A stretch of DNA of 64,000 nucleotides from assembly GCF_000614545.1 (NCBI RefSeq), contig NZ_BAKW01000001.1, positions 310,001 to 374,000 of the forward strand, read 5' to 3'. Below the pieces are notes generated by a model that worked only from the letters and a program-made list of their open reading frames with translations, ran no database searches and was not told the DNA's origin. This stretch comes from Asaia platycodi JCM 25414 (GTDB lineage Bacteria; Pseudomonadota; Alphaproteobacteria; Acetobacterales; Acetobacteraceae). Both the position numbers and the translations under genes were made by a program. Positions 28,443 to 39,005 of this stretch are shown piece after piece (the first letter of the stretch is position 1; each line of letters begins with the position of its first letter).

Positions 28443-29906
28443 ATGTTTCATACTATGGTGTTGCGGCATGCGAAGCAGACTCCGCAGTCCCTAGCGTTCG
28501 ACAGTCTGTCGCAAGACTGGACCTTCGCTCAACTCGACATCGATGTTAGATCTGTCGCAGCTGCGCTGAGCAAGCTTCGAGAAGCGGAACCCCGGCTCGT
28601 TGGTATCCATTGCGGAAATCTGTACTGGCACTGGGTTTTCGTTCTGGCGCTCGCTTCGCTCGGGGTCGCAAGCGCGTCGCTTCCCGAGAGTTCGAGCCCG
28701 TCCTTTCTGCGAGATCTCCGTCTTCTGGAGCCGGATCTGATTCTTTCCCTCGGTGGGTTGTCGCTTCAGGATGTGCAGGTTCTCGAGGTTAGCGAAGGAT
28801 GGCTCACCCGTGTCCGCGAAACCGAGCCTCAGCCCATCAATATGAGTATCGATTGCGATACGATATGCCGGTACGCAATCGCTGCGGGTACTGATGCCGA
28901 GCGCCACGTCTTGTCGATGAGTTTTCGCCAGGCAGAAATGGCGATCATGCATATGATCTTCCAGGATCAGATCCTGGCGCGCGCGACTATTGATCGGCCG
29001 CATGTCCTGTCCACGATCGGTGTCATATCCCTGACCGGTTTTATCGTTGGGTGCAGTGCGCTCTGCGGCGGTTCACCGCTGAATTTCGTCAGCCACACGG
29101 ATATAGGCATTCTCATTGCCCGCAAGATCGCAACGGTTGCTGTCGTGACGCCGGGCCATCTTGCTCATATCATCGAGGTGTTACCGCCGGGCATGAAGCC
29201 ACTCGAGACGCTGAAACTCGTGGTTACTGGTGGCAGGCTGAGCCGCGCGCTCAGAGACAAGACTCTCGAAAAGCTCACACGTAGTCTCGTTGTTGCTTAC
29301 GGTACCGATGAAGCGGGGGCGATCGCGGTGGGGGATGCCGCGTCATTCGAGACAGAACATATGGTTGGTACGCCACTTCCCTGGGTCTCGCTTCAGGTGG
29401 TCGATCCTCAGGGCGATCAGGTGCCCGCAGGGGAGGAAGGCGTCGTACGCATCAGGAGTTCCGGCCTGCTGAATGGCTATGTTGACGGTCACAAGACGCA
29501 ATCCCGTCATTTTTCGGAAGGATGGTTCTATCCGGGCGATCGCGGCATTCTTGATGACGGGCAGAAGCTGCGTATCACCGGGCGTGTCGACGATCTCGTG
29601 TCCCTTGGGGGAGAGAAATTCGACCTTGGTGTCATCGATGACATTGCGCGTGACATACTGGGGCAGCGTGAGCTGGGTAGTTTTCTCTCGCTGGATGAGG
29701 CCGGCAGAGATCGGTTGAATATTGCTTTCGCCTCTTCGGAGCATTTCAACGCCGATCATCTGGCTCAGGCGCTCCGCGCTTTCTACCCGACCCTGCCACC
29801 GGTTTGCGTCATGACGGTCGACCATATCCCCTGGTCGCTCGATGGTCATGTCGATCGCGATCGACTGTCGCAGGCTTTCCGGCGATCGGAAAATACGCTT
29901 CGTTAA
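28443..29906 (+). CDS. Degenerate AMP-binding (acyl/aryl adenylate-type) protein
   Basis: About 487 residues, frame intact. The overall fold of adenylate-forming enzymes is clear: LVVTGGRLSRALRDK, VVAYGTDEAGAIAV (A5-like), GWFYPGDRGILDDG (A7) and LRITGRVDDLVSLGGEKFD (A8). Two catalytic features are missing. Where the phosphate loop TSGTTGxPKG should be it reads IAAGTDAERHVLSM, and the final motif reads PWSLDGHVDRDRL, with His in place of the essential Lys. It may therefore bind acyl or aryl groups without adenylating them, or serve as a partner of the intact FAAL or the PKS 97 bases downstream. The ATG at 28443 follows GGGGAT; a TTG at 28434 is an alternative start. Confidence 0.75.
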   Translation: MFHTMVLRHAKQTPQSLAFDSLSQDWTFAQLDIDVRSVAAALSKLREAEPRLVGIHCGNLYWHWVFVLALASLGVASASLPESSSPSFLRDLRLLEPDLILSLGGLSLQDVQVLEVSEGWLTRVRETEPQPINMSIDCDTICRYAIAAGTDAERHVLSMSFRQAEMAIMHMIFQDQILARATIDRPHVLSTIGVISLTGFIVGCSALCGGSPLNFVSHTDIGILIARKIATVAVVTPGHLAHIIEVLPPGMKPLETLKLVVTGGRLSRALRDKTLEKLTRSLVVAYGTDEAGAIAVGDAASFETEHMVGTPLPWVSLQVVDPQGDQVPAGEEGVVRIRSSGLLNGYVDGHKTQSRHFSEGWFYPGDRGILDDGQKLRITGRVDDLVSLGGEKFDLGVIDDIARDILGQRELGSFLSLDEAGRDRLNIAFASSEHFNADHLAQALRAFYPTLPPVCVMTVDHIPWSLDGHVDRDRLSQAFRRSENTLR

Positions 29907-30003
29907 AGTTCGAAGGGATCAGACAATGAAATGTCACGCGTGTTATGTGCGCATTGTCTGTAGTCTTTCACATTACTGCTGATAACAAGGTTCGGTTCTC
30001 GTT

Positions 30004-33000
30004 ATGTCGCGCAAGAAAACTGCTGATATCGCCATCGTTGGGATCGGTTGCCGTCTGGCACCCAACATCAGAAATGTCGATGAACTCTGGTCGTTTCTCT
30101 GTGCGGAGGGTGAAGCGGTCACGGATATTCCCGAAGAGCGCTGGAGCGTCAAACGCTTCTATGCCGAAGAAATCGAAGCCCCGTCGAAAACCTATATGCG
30201 GAGGGGCAGTTTTCTCAAAAGGAACATCCACGAATTCGAGCCGCTCTTCTTCGGAATTTCCCCTAGAGAGGCGCAGATTCTGGACCCGCAGCAGAAATTG
30301 CTGCTCGAGGTAACGTGGGAGGCAATGGAGAACGCCCGTGTCGTGCCCGCCAGACTGGCGGGGCATAAAACCGGCGTCTTTATCGGTATTTTTGCCGTCG
30401 ATGCCCATGCCCACACATCGAGCCCCTATAATCTGCCGACGGTGCGCGATCATTTTGCAGCGACGGCAACGCCATCGACCATGCTCTCGGCCCGACTGGC
30501 GCATGTCTACGATTTGCAGGGGCCCTGCATGTCGATCGACACGGCCTGTTCTTCGTCGCTCGTGGCGCTGCATCAGGCCTGCCGCAGCCTGAATGAGGGC
30601 GAGACCGATGTGGCCATAACGGGCGGGGTCAGTCTCATGATCTGCCCGCAGACCTCGATCTTCATGTCCAAGGGGCATTTCATCGCCCGTGACGGTCGCT
30701 CGAAGAGCTTCGACGCAGCTGCTGACGGGTATGGTCGAGGCGAAGGCAGCGTGGTTTTCATTCTCAAGCGCCTTGAGGATGCCGAACGCGATGGCGATAC
30801 TGTTCATGCCATTGTCAGTTCGACCGGGGTAAATTCGGATGGCCGTACCCAGTTTCTGACCTCGCCGGATGCCGGGGCGCAGTCGCGTCTGATGACCGAG
30901 GTTCTGGACGCGGCTCAGGTTGAGCCCAGCGAGGTGGCCTATGTCGAGACCCACGGCACAGGCACGCCCGCAGGCGACCCGATCGAGACCTATGCGCTGT
31001 CGCAATCCATTGCCCGGTTCAAGGACGAAAAGCTGGTCATCGGGGCAATCAAGGCCAATCTCGGTCATACCGAGGCGGCAGCCGGGGCGCTCGGTACGCT
31101 CAAGGCGGCCTTGTGCCTGCGGCATCAGGCAGCGCCACCGCAGCCGCGCTTGCAGAACATCAATCCTTCCATTCATCTCGATGAATGGAATCTCGACGTT
31201 GCGCGCGGCGGCATGCGGTCGATCGCGACCACGAAGCCTGCCCGTTATGCCGGGGTTAATTCTTTCGGCTATGGCGGCACGAATGCCATAGCCCTTCTGC
31301 GTCGTCCCGAGGCGAAAAAGAAAGCCGCGCGTGCCACGATTGCCGCTCAGCGGATCAATGGGAAAATCCCTTTCCTGCTGACGGCGTTTTCCAAAACCTC
31401 ATTGCCGCTGATGGCGGCGGCTTATCGTGAACGTCTTGAGGTTGATCCGGCACCTTCTCTGGGCGATCTTGCTTTCAGCCTGGCCACGTCACGCACGTTG
31501 TTCCGCAACCGTCTTCTCATCATGGCGCGCGATGAGAAGGACCTGGGTGCCAAGCTCGATGGCTATCTGCAGGATCAACGTCAGGACGATGTGCTTCAGG
31601 CAGGTGTCGAAGCACAATCAGGGCGTGGCATCGTGTTTGTCTATTCCGGTGTGGGGCCGCAATGGTGGGGGATGGGACGCTATCTGTTGCACCATGCGCC
31701 AGAGGCAGTTCTGGCCAAGGCACGGCGTTGCGACACGATTTTCAAGTCGCTCTCGGGATTTTCGATTGTCGATGAAATCCTGAAAGAAGAAGCCACTTCG
31801 CGGATCGATAATACGGCCATTCTGCAGCCTGCGATTTTCGTGATTCAGGTTCTGGTGACGGAATATCTCGCCCAGCAGGGCATCCTGCCCGATGCCGTTC
31901 TGGGTCACAGCATGGGGGAAGTTGCCGCTGCCTATGTTTCCGGCGCGCTGAGCCTGGATGACGCCGTTACGGTCATCTATTATCGCAGCACGTTGCAGGG
32001 CAGTCTCGACGGGACTGGCCGCATGCTCGCTGTTGGTCTCTCCGCTGAAGCCGCGCAGGAAATCATTGCCGAACAGGCGCCAGAACTCTGCGTGGCGGCG
32101 ATCAATGCCCCCAACACCTGCACCATTGCCGGGCCTGAAGAGGCTATCAGGACGCTTTCCGCTCATCTGTCGCAGAAAGGTCTGTTCAATCGCATTCTGA
32201 ATGTCGATGTGCCGTTCCACAGCCCGGTCATGGATCGTATCGAGGCCGATCTGAAGACGGCGCTGACGGCTCTCTCTCCCATGGTGGCGACCACGCCATT
32301 TTATTCTACCGTTCATGGAGCCGTGACGGCAGAAGAGCATCGCGTCGATTCCGACTACTGGTTCAGGAATGCCAGACAGCCGGTTCTTTTTGCGTCGGCT
32401 GTGGAAGCCTGTCTGGCTGACGGCTTCACGCAGTTCGTCGAAATCGGCCCGCACCCGGTGATCGGGCGGTCTCTGAAATCGGTGGCAGACAAGCAGCAGG
32501 CCAAGCTGAGCGTCATCAGCACGCTCAATCGCCAGGAAGACGAGGCGAAATGCCTCGAAAATGCCGTCGCCAACATTATCCTTCAAACCGCACGTCTCGA
32601 CTGGCAGGCCATTACGGGAGGCGTGTTGATCGATCTGCCTTCTTATCGCTGGTCGCGAGAGGAATGCTGGGTCGAGAACGAGCGCGAAAAACGCTTTCGT
32701 CAGGGCGGTGGCGGGCATCCGCTGATTGGCTTCGGAAGCATGGTCCGGGCAAATCCTGGGTGGTGGACCTGACTGAACTCGGCGTGCCCTGGCTCAAGGA
32801 TCACTGTATCGACAATGTCGTATTGCTGCCTGCGGCCGGTTTCATCGAGTCCGCTTTGGCGGTCGGGCATGATGTCGAGGGACAGACCGGCATCGTGCTC
32901 GAGAATTTCGAGATTTTCGCGCCGTTGGTGGTGCAAACCGGCGATAATCCGGTCATGCATCTGGCCTATGACGAGGTGAAGAAGACCCTGCGCTTTTTCA

Positions 33001-36000
33001 GTGCGAAAGAGGAATACAGCGAGATGTGGCTCGACCATGGGCGGGTCGATATCCTCTCCGCAGCACCCTGGCCCATGCCTGTCATCGACCGGGATGAGGC
33101 GCGCGATTGCCTGGCGCAGGGACATGCGGGAGCGGATCTGTATGAAAAGATCCGCGCCCATGGTTTCCATTACGGGCCCAGCTTCCAGACCTTGCAGCAA
33201 TTTGCCGTGCAGGGGCGTGTTGCCTATGCAAGGATAGGGTTGAATGAGGCAGAGCAGGCGGATGCTGCGGCTTATCATCTGCACCCGGCGCTGCTCGACG
33301 GGGCGATGCATGCGCTCATTGGCCTGGTGCCCGAAAGTTTCTCCGACCATATGTATGTGCCGGTAGCTTCGAGCGTCTGAGCTGCTTCGCCAAAGGGCTG
33401 ACCGAGATCGTGGCGCGGGTCGAGATCACGACAATCAGCCAGAGTCAGATCGAGCGACGCTGCGGCTCTATACGACTGAAGGCATGCCTGCCGCCGAAAT
33501 CAGGGGGCTGCGGCTTGCGAGGTGCCCCGCGTGCGCAAGGAAGCCACCAGAGCGGTGGAGACCCAGCAATATTTCACCAAATGGACCGAAACCGAGGCAT
33601 CGATCCTTTTCGCCGAGCCCAAGACCATTCTCATCGTCGGATATAAGACGGCTGCCGTCAAAAAACTCTCTGCGCTATTGGAGGAAAACGGCGTCACGGT
33701 TCTGTCGGCGACGCGCACGGGTGCCATCACGGCAGAGACGATCGGATTGGAACCCGGCCTGACGCTCGATGCCGTGCTGTATAGCGCGGGCCCCCAGCAA
33801 GACGGTGCATTCGATACGATCGTTGATCAGGTCAATGCGCTGGTCAAATTTGGTAAGCGCCTGTCATTCGAGAATGGCGAAAAGCAGCCCAGGCTTGTTT
33901 TCGTTTCCGAGAATTCCCTGTTCTTTGACCCGGAAGACGTGCTTGCCAAACAGGCACGCGTCAATCCTGATGGCGCGGCGCTCGTGGGTTTCTTCAAGGG
34001 GCTGGTCGATGAGCGTCCCGAATTCCGGGGCAAGGTGATCGACGTCGACACGCTCTCGACGCCCGAGGCCCTGACGGCTCTTGCTGCGGAGATTTTGAAC
34101 GAGGATCCCGAGGCCGAGGTGGCGCTGCGCGAGGGACGGCGTTTTGTGCCCCGTTTCATGCCGGTTGAAGGCCAGCCGGACAGAAGCCTCGCGCAACTGC
34201 CGGGTGCCCCGGGCATCAAGCTGCAAAAGAGCCGTACAGGCACGTTGGACGGTCTCTATTACAAGGCCTTCGATGTGCGTCCTCCGGGGCGTGGCGAGAT
34301 CACGATCCGCATTCTGGCGACTTCACTCAACTTCAAGGACATGCTCAAGGGGATCTCGGTCCTGCCTGAAAAATTCCTGCTCGACACCTATCATACGGTC
34401 GAAATGGGCATGGAGTGCTGTTTCGAGGTTGTGGCGGTTGGTAAGGGGGTCAAGCGTTTCGAAGTCGGCAAGCGCTATCTGACCTGCCATCCGGGCTGCT
34501 TTGCCTCCCACATGACGCTGCCGGTCAAGGGCTTTCGCGTCATGCCGCTCGACCTTTTCGAGACGGCGGGGCGTCCTCTGACGGTTGCCGAAGCCACGGG
34601 TCTGCCCATCGCTATCGCGACTGCGCTGTATTGTCTGCACGATCTCGCCCATCTCAAGAAAGGCGAAATCCTGCTCGTGCATTCCGCTGCCGGTGGGGTC
34701 GGGCTTGCGGCGATCGAAATCGCCAAGATTATCGGCGCTCGTATTTTCGCGACGGCCAGTAATGACGAAAAGCGGCAGATTTTGCTCGACCGTGGCTGCG
34801 AAGCCGTGTGGGATTCGCGCAGCCTTGCTTTCTATGAGGGCATTCTCGATGTGACCGGTGGCAAGGGCGTCGATGTCGTGCTCAACAGCCTGCCTGGCGA
34901 GATGCAGGCCCATAGCCTCGCGCTGTTGTGCAATACGGGACGCTTCGTTGAAATCGGCAAGAAGGACATTTGGGAAAAGCGCGACCTGTCGCAGTTCAGC
35001 TTCAACGGTAACGTCTCGTTCCACAGCTTCGATCTCGATCTGATGATGGCGAATGACCATCGCAAGGCCGTATCGATTTTCGACCGCATTCCTTATCTGT
35101 CGCGCAAATTCGACACGGTCATTCTGCCTCACAAGGTCTATCCGGCGTCGGAGGTGCGCGAGGCCTTCAAGTTCATGTCGTCGGCGAAGCATATCGCAAG
35201 ATCCTCGTTTCCTATGAAGATCTGGCCGATGTCCGTGCCCAGCGTCAGCCTGTAAGGCCGATCGACCCGGAAGGGGCCTATCTCGTGACGGGCGGTCAGG
35301 GCGGTCTGGGCCTGGCGACTGCGGCGTGGCTTGCCGCCAATGGCGCGCGTCATCTCCACCTGATGGGGCGCAGCAAGCGCGACGACCCGGAGACACTGGC
35401 CAAGATCAAGGCGCTCAAGACGGCTGGTGCCCGCGTGACGCTGCATTATGGCGATGTGGGCGTCCTGGCAGATCTGGTGCGTATCAAGGCCGCCATTCTG
35501 GAGGCAGGGCAGCCGTTGAAGGGCGTTTTCCACGCCGCAGGTGTGCTCGATGACAGGCTGGTTTCGAAATATACCGAAGAGAGCCTGCGCCGGGTGCTGG
35601 AACCCAAAATTCTCGGCGGGCGTCATCTCGATGAACTGACGCGCGACTGCCCTCTCGATTACTTCGTTTTGTATTCGTCCATCGTCACCGTCACAGGCAA
35701 TATCGGTCAGAGCAGCTATCTCGCTGCCAATGCCTGGCTCGACGCGCTCGCCAGTGCGCGGCGCAAGGCAGGGTATCCTGCGCTTTCCGTGCAATGGGGG
35801 CCGATTGCGGAAGTGGGTATGCTGGCGCAGGAAGGCAGTGTCGTGCAGTTTTTCGAAAATGCCGGCTTCCGTCTTCTTCAGGGCGAGGAGGCGCTGTCGC
35901 TTCTGCCGGATCTGCTCAATCGTGACCGCGATACGGTTGCAGTAATGGCGATCGACTGGGAAACCTGCTTTACCCATCACGGGGCCATCGAGCGTAATCC

Positions 36001-36346
36001 GAAATTTGCGCTTATTCGTCGTGAGAAGAACAATCGCAATTCCTCAGCGCAGAAGCTTGCCCATCTTCAGGCGCTGTCGCCGGAGGAGCGGTACGACTTC
36101 GTGCTGGAGAATGTGAAGACCATTCTGGGCAGCGTGCTCAAGATGGCGCCTGACAGTATCGATCCGGGGGCTCGGCCCAACGAGTTGGGGGTGGATTCCC
36201 TCGCCGGTGTTGAAATCCAGACGGCAATCAAGACCGAATTCAATGTCGAGATTTCCTTGCTGGTGCTGTCGCGCAACGAGCCGATCCGTGAGATTGCGAA
36301 GAATGTTCTACGTCAGATCAGCCTGAATGCTCTGGCCTCAGCCTGA
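30004..36346 (+). CDS. Highly reducing type I polyketide synthase (KS-AT-DH-ER-KR-ACP), five frame breaks
   Basis: One synthase of about 2,115 residues after repair. KS: residues 5-430 with triad Cys182 (DTACSSS), His317 (HGTGT), His355 (NLGHTE). AT: Ser636 in GHSMGE; PFHSPVM suggests malonyl-CoA. DH: about nt 32700-33350, His in DHCIDNVVLLP (the family Gly is Asn) and HPALLDGAMH. A structural KR part precedes ER (nt 34250-35180, HSAAGGVGLAAIEIAK), then KR (GGQGGLGLA) and ACP (LGVDSLAGVE). No thioesterase is present, so release needs another protein. This order resembles iterative fungal and mycobacterial reducing synthases making long saturated chains. Breaks near 32739, 33371, 33453, 33521 and 35201 each need one added base. 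Confidence 0.88.
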
Positions 36347-36367
36347 AGTCGGTGAGGTGAAGGCAAA

Positions 36368-36399
36368 AAAAGCCGGGAGGGGTGACCCTCCCGGCTTTT
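36368..36399. terminator. Bidirectional terminator between the PKS and MFS genes
   Basis: A perfect hairpin (AAAAGCCGGGAGGG, loop GTGA, CCCTCCCGGCTTTT) with A-runs on one side and T-runs on the other lies between two convergent genes. It can stop transcripts from both sides. Confidence 0.85.
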
Positions 36400-36427
36400 C
36401 TGTTTGTAGCAACCGGTCCTGAAAAAA

Positions 36428-37696
36428 TCAGTCGTGCTCGATCTCCATTGTCTCGCCCGGCAATTCCTTCGGCTCGATCAGCGCGATAGCCCCTACGATG
36501 ACACTCGACCCGATAACGAAGAGCTGGGCAGAGAGGGGCAAGCCGAGTGAGCGCCCGCAAACAGGCACGAGCTTGCCGGCTAGACCCTGCCCAAGCGACC
36601 CGATGGCGTAGCTCAGCCCCATGCCGAAACTGCGCGTATCTGAAGGGAAACGCTTGGCCAGATAATGCGGCACAAGGGCGAAAACTCCCGAAGCCGCAAG
36701 CCCCATGATGACGGCAGATACCAGTAGTACCGGATAGGCGCTCGCACTCAGGAACGGATAGATGGTGAGCACCACCACGATCAGGGTGCCGATGATCACG
36801 CGCAGATCGCCAAACCGGCTCGCTAGCGCGCCGCAGCCGAGCTTGCCGATCAGCGAGCCGATGCAGAAACAGCCGATCGGCCAGAAGACCATGGCCGGGC
36901 TCAGATGATGCACACCACGCAGGATCGTCGGGTAGAGGCTGTAGATCGCCGCCTTCTGGAACTCCAGAAACGACATAAGGGCGATGGCCTGCACCGCAGC
37001 GATGGTGAGCACGAATTTCACCTTCGGCACAGGCGCGGCCTCGGTGGCATTGCGTCGTTCCTCCTGCTTCAGTTTCCAGACCGGGCTTTCCTGCACCCCG
37101 ATACGGATAAAGAGCGCGAGCAGGGCAGGAGCGAGCCCGATGAAGAAAAGGAGACGCCATGAATAATGCGGCAGGATGATCGCCTGCGCGGCCGTGGCCG
37201 CGAGAAAGCCAAGCTCGTAGCCCGACATCATGATGGCCGATGCCATGGCACGACTGCGCCCTGGCACGCTCTCCATCAGCAATGCGGCTGAGGCGGTCCA
37301 TTCTCCGCCAAAGCCGATACCGAACAGAAACTGAATAACGATCATGCTGACCAGGCCATTGGAAAAGCCCGTTGCCGCCGAGAAGATGCCGAACCACAAC
37401 ACCCCGAGAAGAAAGGCTAGGCGACGCCCGTAACGGTCTGCCAGCCATCCCCATCCCGTATTGCCGATGGCTCTACCGATGCTCTGGGCAAGCAGGACGG
37501 AGCCCATGGCGCTAATCGTCACACCGAACTCGTGAGAGATGTCGGGCAGTGTCAGAAGCAAAGCCGTCTGGTCGAAAGCGTCGAGAAACCAGCCGAGAAA
37601 AGCGGCAATTGTCACGCGCCAGTAGGGCTTGAGGGCGACGAGCGGTGGGTAGGAGAGAAGTTGTGACAGGGGCGAAGGGCGGGCGGAGGCCGACAT
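36428..37696 (-). CDS. MFS transporter, metabolite:proton symporter type
   Basis: A 422-residue major facilitator with about 12 membrane helices, frame intact. The N-terminal motif GWFLDAFDQTALLL and the loop GWLADRYGRRLAFLLG (motif A) mark the ACS/AHS group, which includes sialate, shikimate and aromatic acid carriers. GGEWTASAALLMESVP is the typical helix-4 region. The substrate cannot be assigned. The ATG at 37696 follows AAGGACGAG. It is convergent with the PKS and separated from it by a terminator, so it is probably not part of the PKS locus. Confidence 0.87.
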   Translation of the reverse strand: MSASARPSPLSQLLSYPPLVALKPYWRVTIAAFLGWFLDAFDQTALLLTLPDISHEFGVTISAMGSVLLAQSIGRAIGNTGWGWLADRYGRRLAFLLGVLWFGIFSAATGFSNGLVSMIVIQFLFGIGFGGEWTASAALLMESVPGRSRAMASAIMMSGYELGFLAATAAQAIILPHYSWRLLFFIGLAPALLALFIRIGVQESPVWKLKQEERRNATEAAPVPKVKFVLTIAAVQAIALMSFLEFQKAAIYSLYPTILRGVHHLSPAMVFWPIGCFCIGSLIGKLGCGALASRFGDLRVIIGTLIVVVLTIYPFLSASAYPVLLVSAVIMGLAASGVFALVPHYLAKRFPSDTRSFGMGLSYAIGSLGQGLAGKLVPVCGRSLGLPLSAQLFVIGSSVIVGAIALIEPKELPGETMEIEHD

Positions 37697-37932
37697 GGTC
37701 TCGTCCTTGAACAGAAAGGAAAACGAAGGGAGAGCGACGTAAGCGCGTCAGATAGCGGACCGTTTCACTCCTCATTCTGCATCGCCTCTGTCCAAAAATC
37801 GAGTCCTGTCTCACGCCAGCGCGTGCTCAGTCATTTTGGCAGGGCTGGTCGGCACGACTGGCATCATTGACCGTTAACAGCTTGTTAGATGTCTGGTGTT
37901 AGCGTCCTCGTTGGTTTCACCGTGGGAATGAA

Positions 37933-38862
37933 ATGATGGAAGAGCTGGGACGCTCCCGATCTGTCCCGGTCACAGGCGGGCCCGACTCCCTCATGACCTG
38001 CGAGGGAAACGACGCTACCTCTGATCATGCCCCCGGCGAGCGCCGCAAGCGAGGCACGGGCAGACCCAAGGCACGGCAACGTGATTCTGAGCCAAGCTGG
38101 ACGAACCGCTTCGGTCTGGAACACGGGGGCGTACGCCTGATTGGATGGGAGGTCGAGCCTGGTATTTCCGAGATTGTCAGACATCGACGTCGGGAAGAAC
38201 GAAGCAGTAAGCTGGCGGTCACGGTCTCGACAGGGACGGATTTGATTCGATTGCAGCGGGTCTGTCGATTGACGGCTCCGTTGCTGGTTCGTTCTGAAGA
38301 CGCGCCTGATGTCGTTCGCTCCGTTACAATCACGCTGACTGATACAATGGCGCCGGATAATGATTTTGTTCTGGCGCTAAGGGAAATCCTCGCCGATACG
38401 GCCTTTCCCCCTGAGGCCCTGCGCATCACCCTGCATGAACGGCGCCTCGCAGCCGATAGCCGTGATCTGGCGCTCGCTCTGGCAATTCTCATTGATTGGG
38501 GCGTTGAGATATGGATGACGCGTTTTGGCCAGGACACGACGAGCATGAGCTTGCTGAGAGAGCGGGCAGCGTCGGGTCTCCTGTCAGGTGTGAGTATGGA
38601 CGCCGCCCTTGTCATGACCCCCATCGGGTCGTGGCGTCCTCTGGATACCGAGCAGCCTGCTGACAAACTCGACCCGGTAGCGTCTCGCTTTTTTGCGGCT
38701 GCTTGTGACGCCATGCACGCTCTGGGACTCAAGACCCATTTTGCTCGTATCACCTCTTCGGCACAGTTCGCTTTCGCGGTTTCGGCTGGGTTCGATGAGA
38801 TGGGTGGCCATTGTCCTGAGCTTGACCGCATTGCGCTGCGTGAGGCACTGCCTTGTCCCTGA
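37933..38862 (+). CDS. Degenerate EAL-domain protein
   Basis: A 309-residue protein with a basic, disordered N-terminus (to about residue 55, with GERRKRGTGRPKARQR) and a C-terminal EAL-like domain. Parallels are ALRITLHERRLAADSRDL for the LEITE strand, LIDWGVEIWMTRFGQDTTSMSLL for the LGVxxAIDDFGTGYSSL strand, and SMDAALV for the KID strand. The residues that bind Mg and cyclic-di-GMP are largely replaced (DDFG by TRFG, KID by SMD), so phosphodiesterase activity is unlikely. It may be a binding or regulatory remnant of the family. The start at 37933 is plausible, with GGGAATGA upstream. Confidence 0.6.
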   Translation: MMEELGRSRSVPVTGGPDSLMTCEGNDATSDHAPGERRKRGTGRPKARQRDSEPSWTNRFGLEHGGVRLIGWEVEPGISEIVRHRRREERSSKLAVTVSTGTDLIRLQRVCRLTAPLLVRSEDAPDVVRSVTITLTDTMAPDNDFVLALREILADTAFPPEALRITLHERRLAADSRDLALALAILIDWGVEIWMTRFGQDTTSMSLLRERAASGLLSGVSMDAALVMTPIGSWRPLDTEQPADKLDPVASRFFAAACDAMHALGLKTHFARITSSAQFAFAVSAGFDEMGGHCPELDRIALREALPCP

Positions 38863-39005
38863 CGCAGGGCTTAACGGTCTGACTGCAGCGGGTGTCTGGT
38901 GAGGCGGTCGATCCTTTCTTCGAGGTGTCGCCCATAACGTGAGTTTAACTTGCCCTGCAACGCCTTAACCTGTTCTGCGCTAAGTACTGAAGAGAAGGAG
39001 AAGAG

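Noticed and set aside
30004..36346. The PKS as several separate small genes or a decayed pseudogene
   Set aside because: The pieces follow one another in domain order, each join needs one base, and the same kind of break occurs in essential genes nearby.
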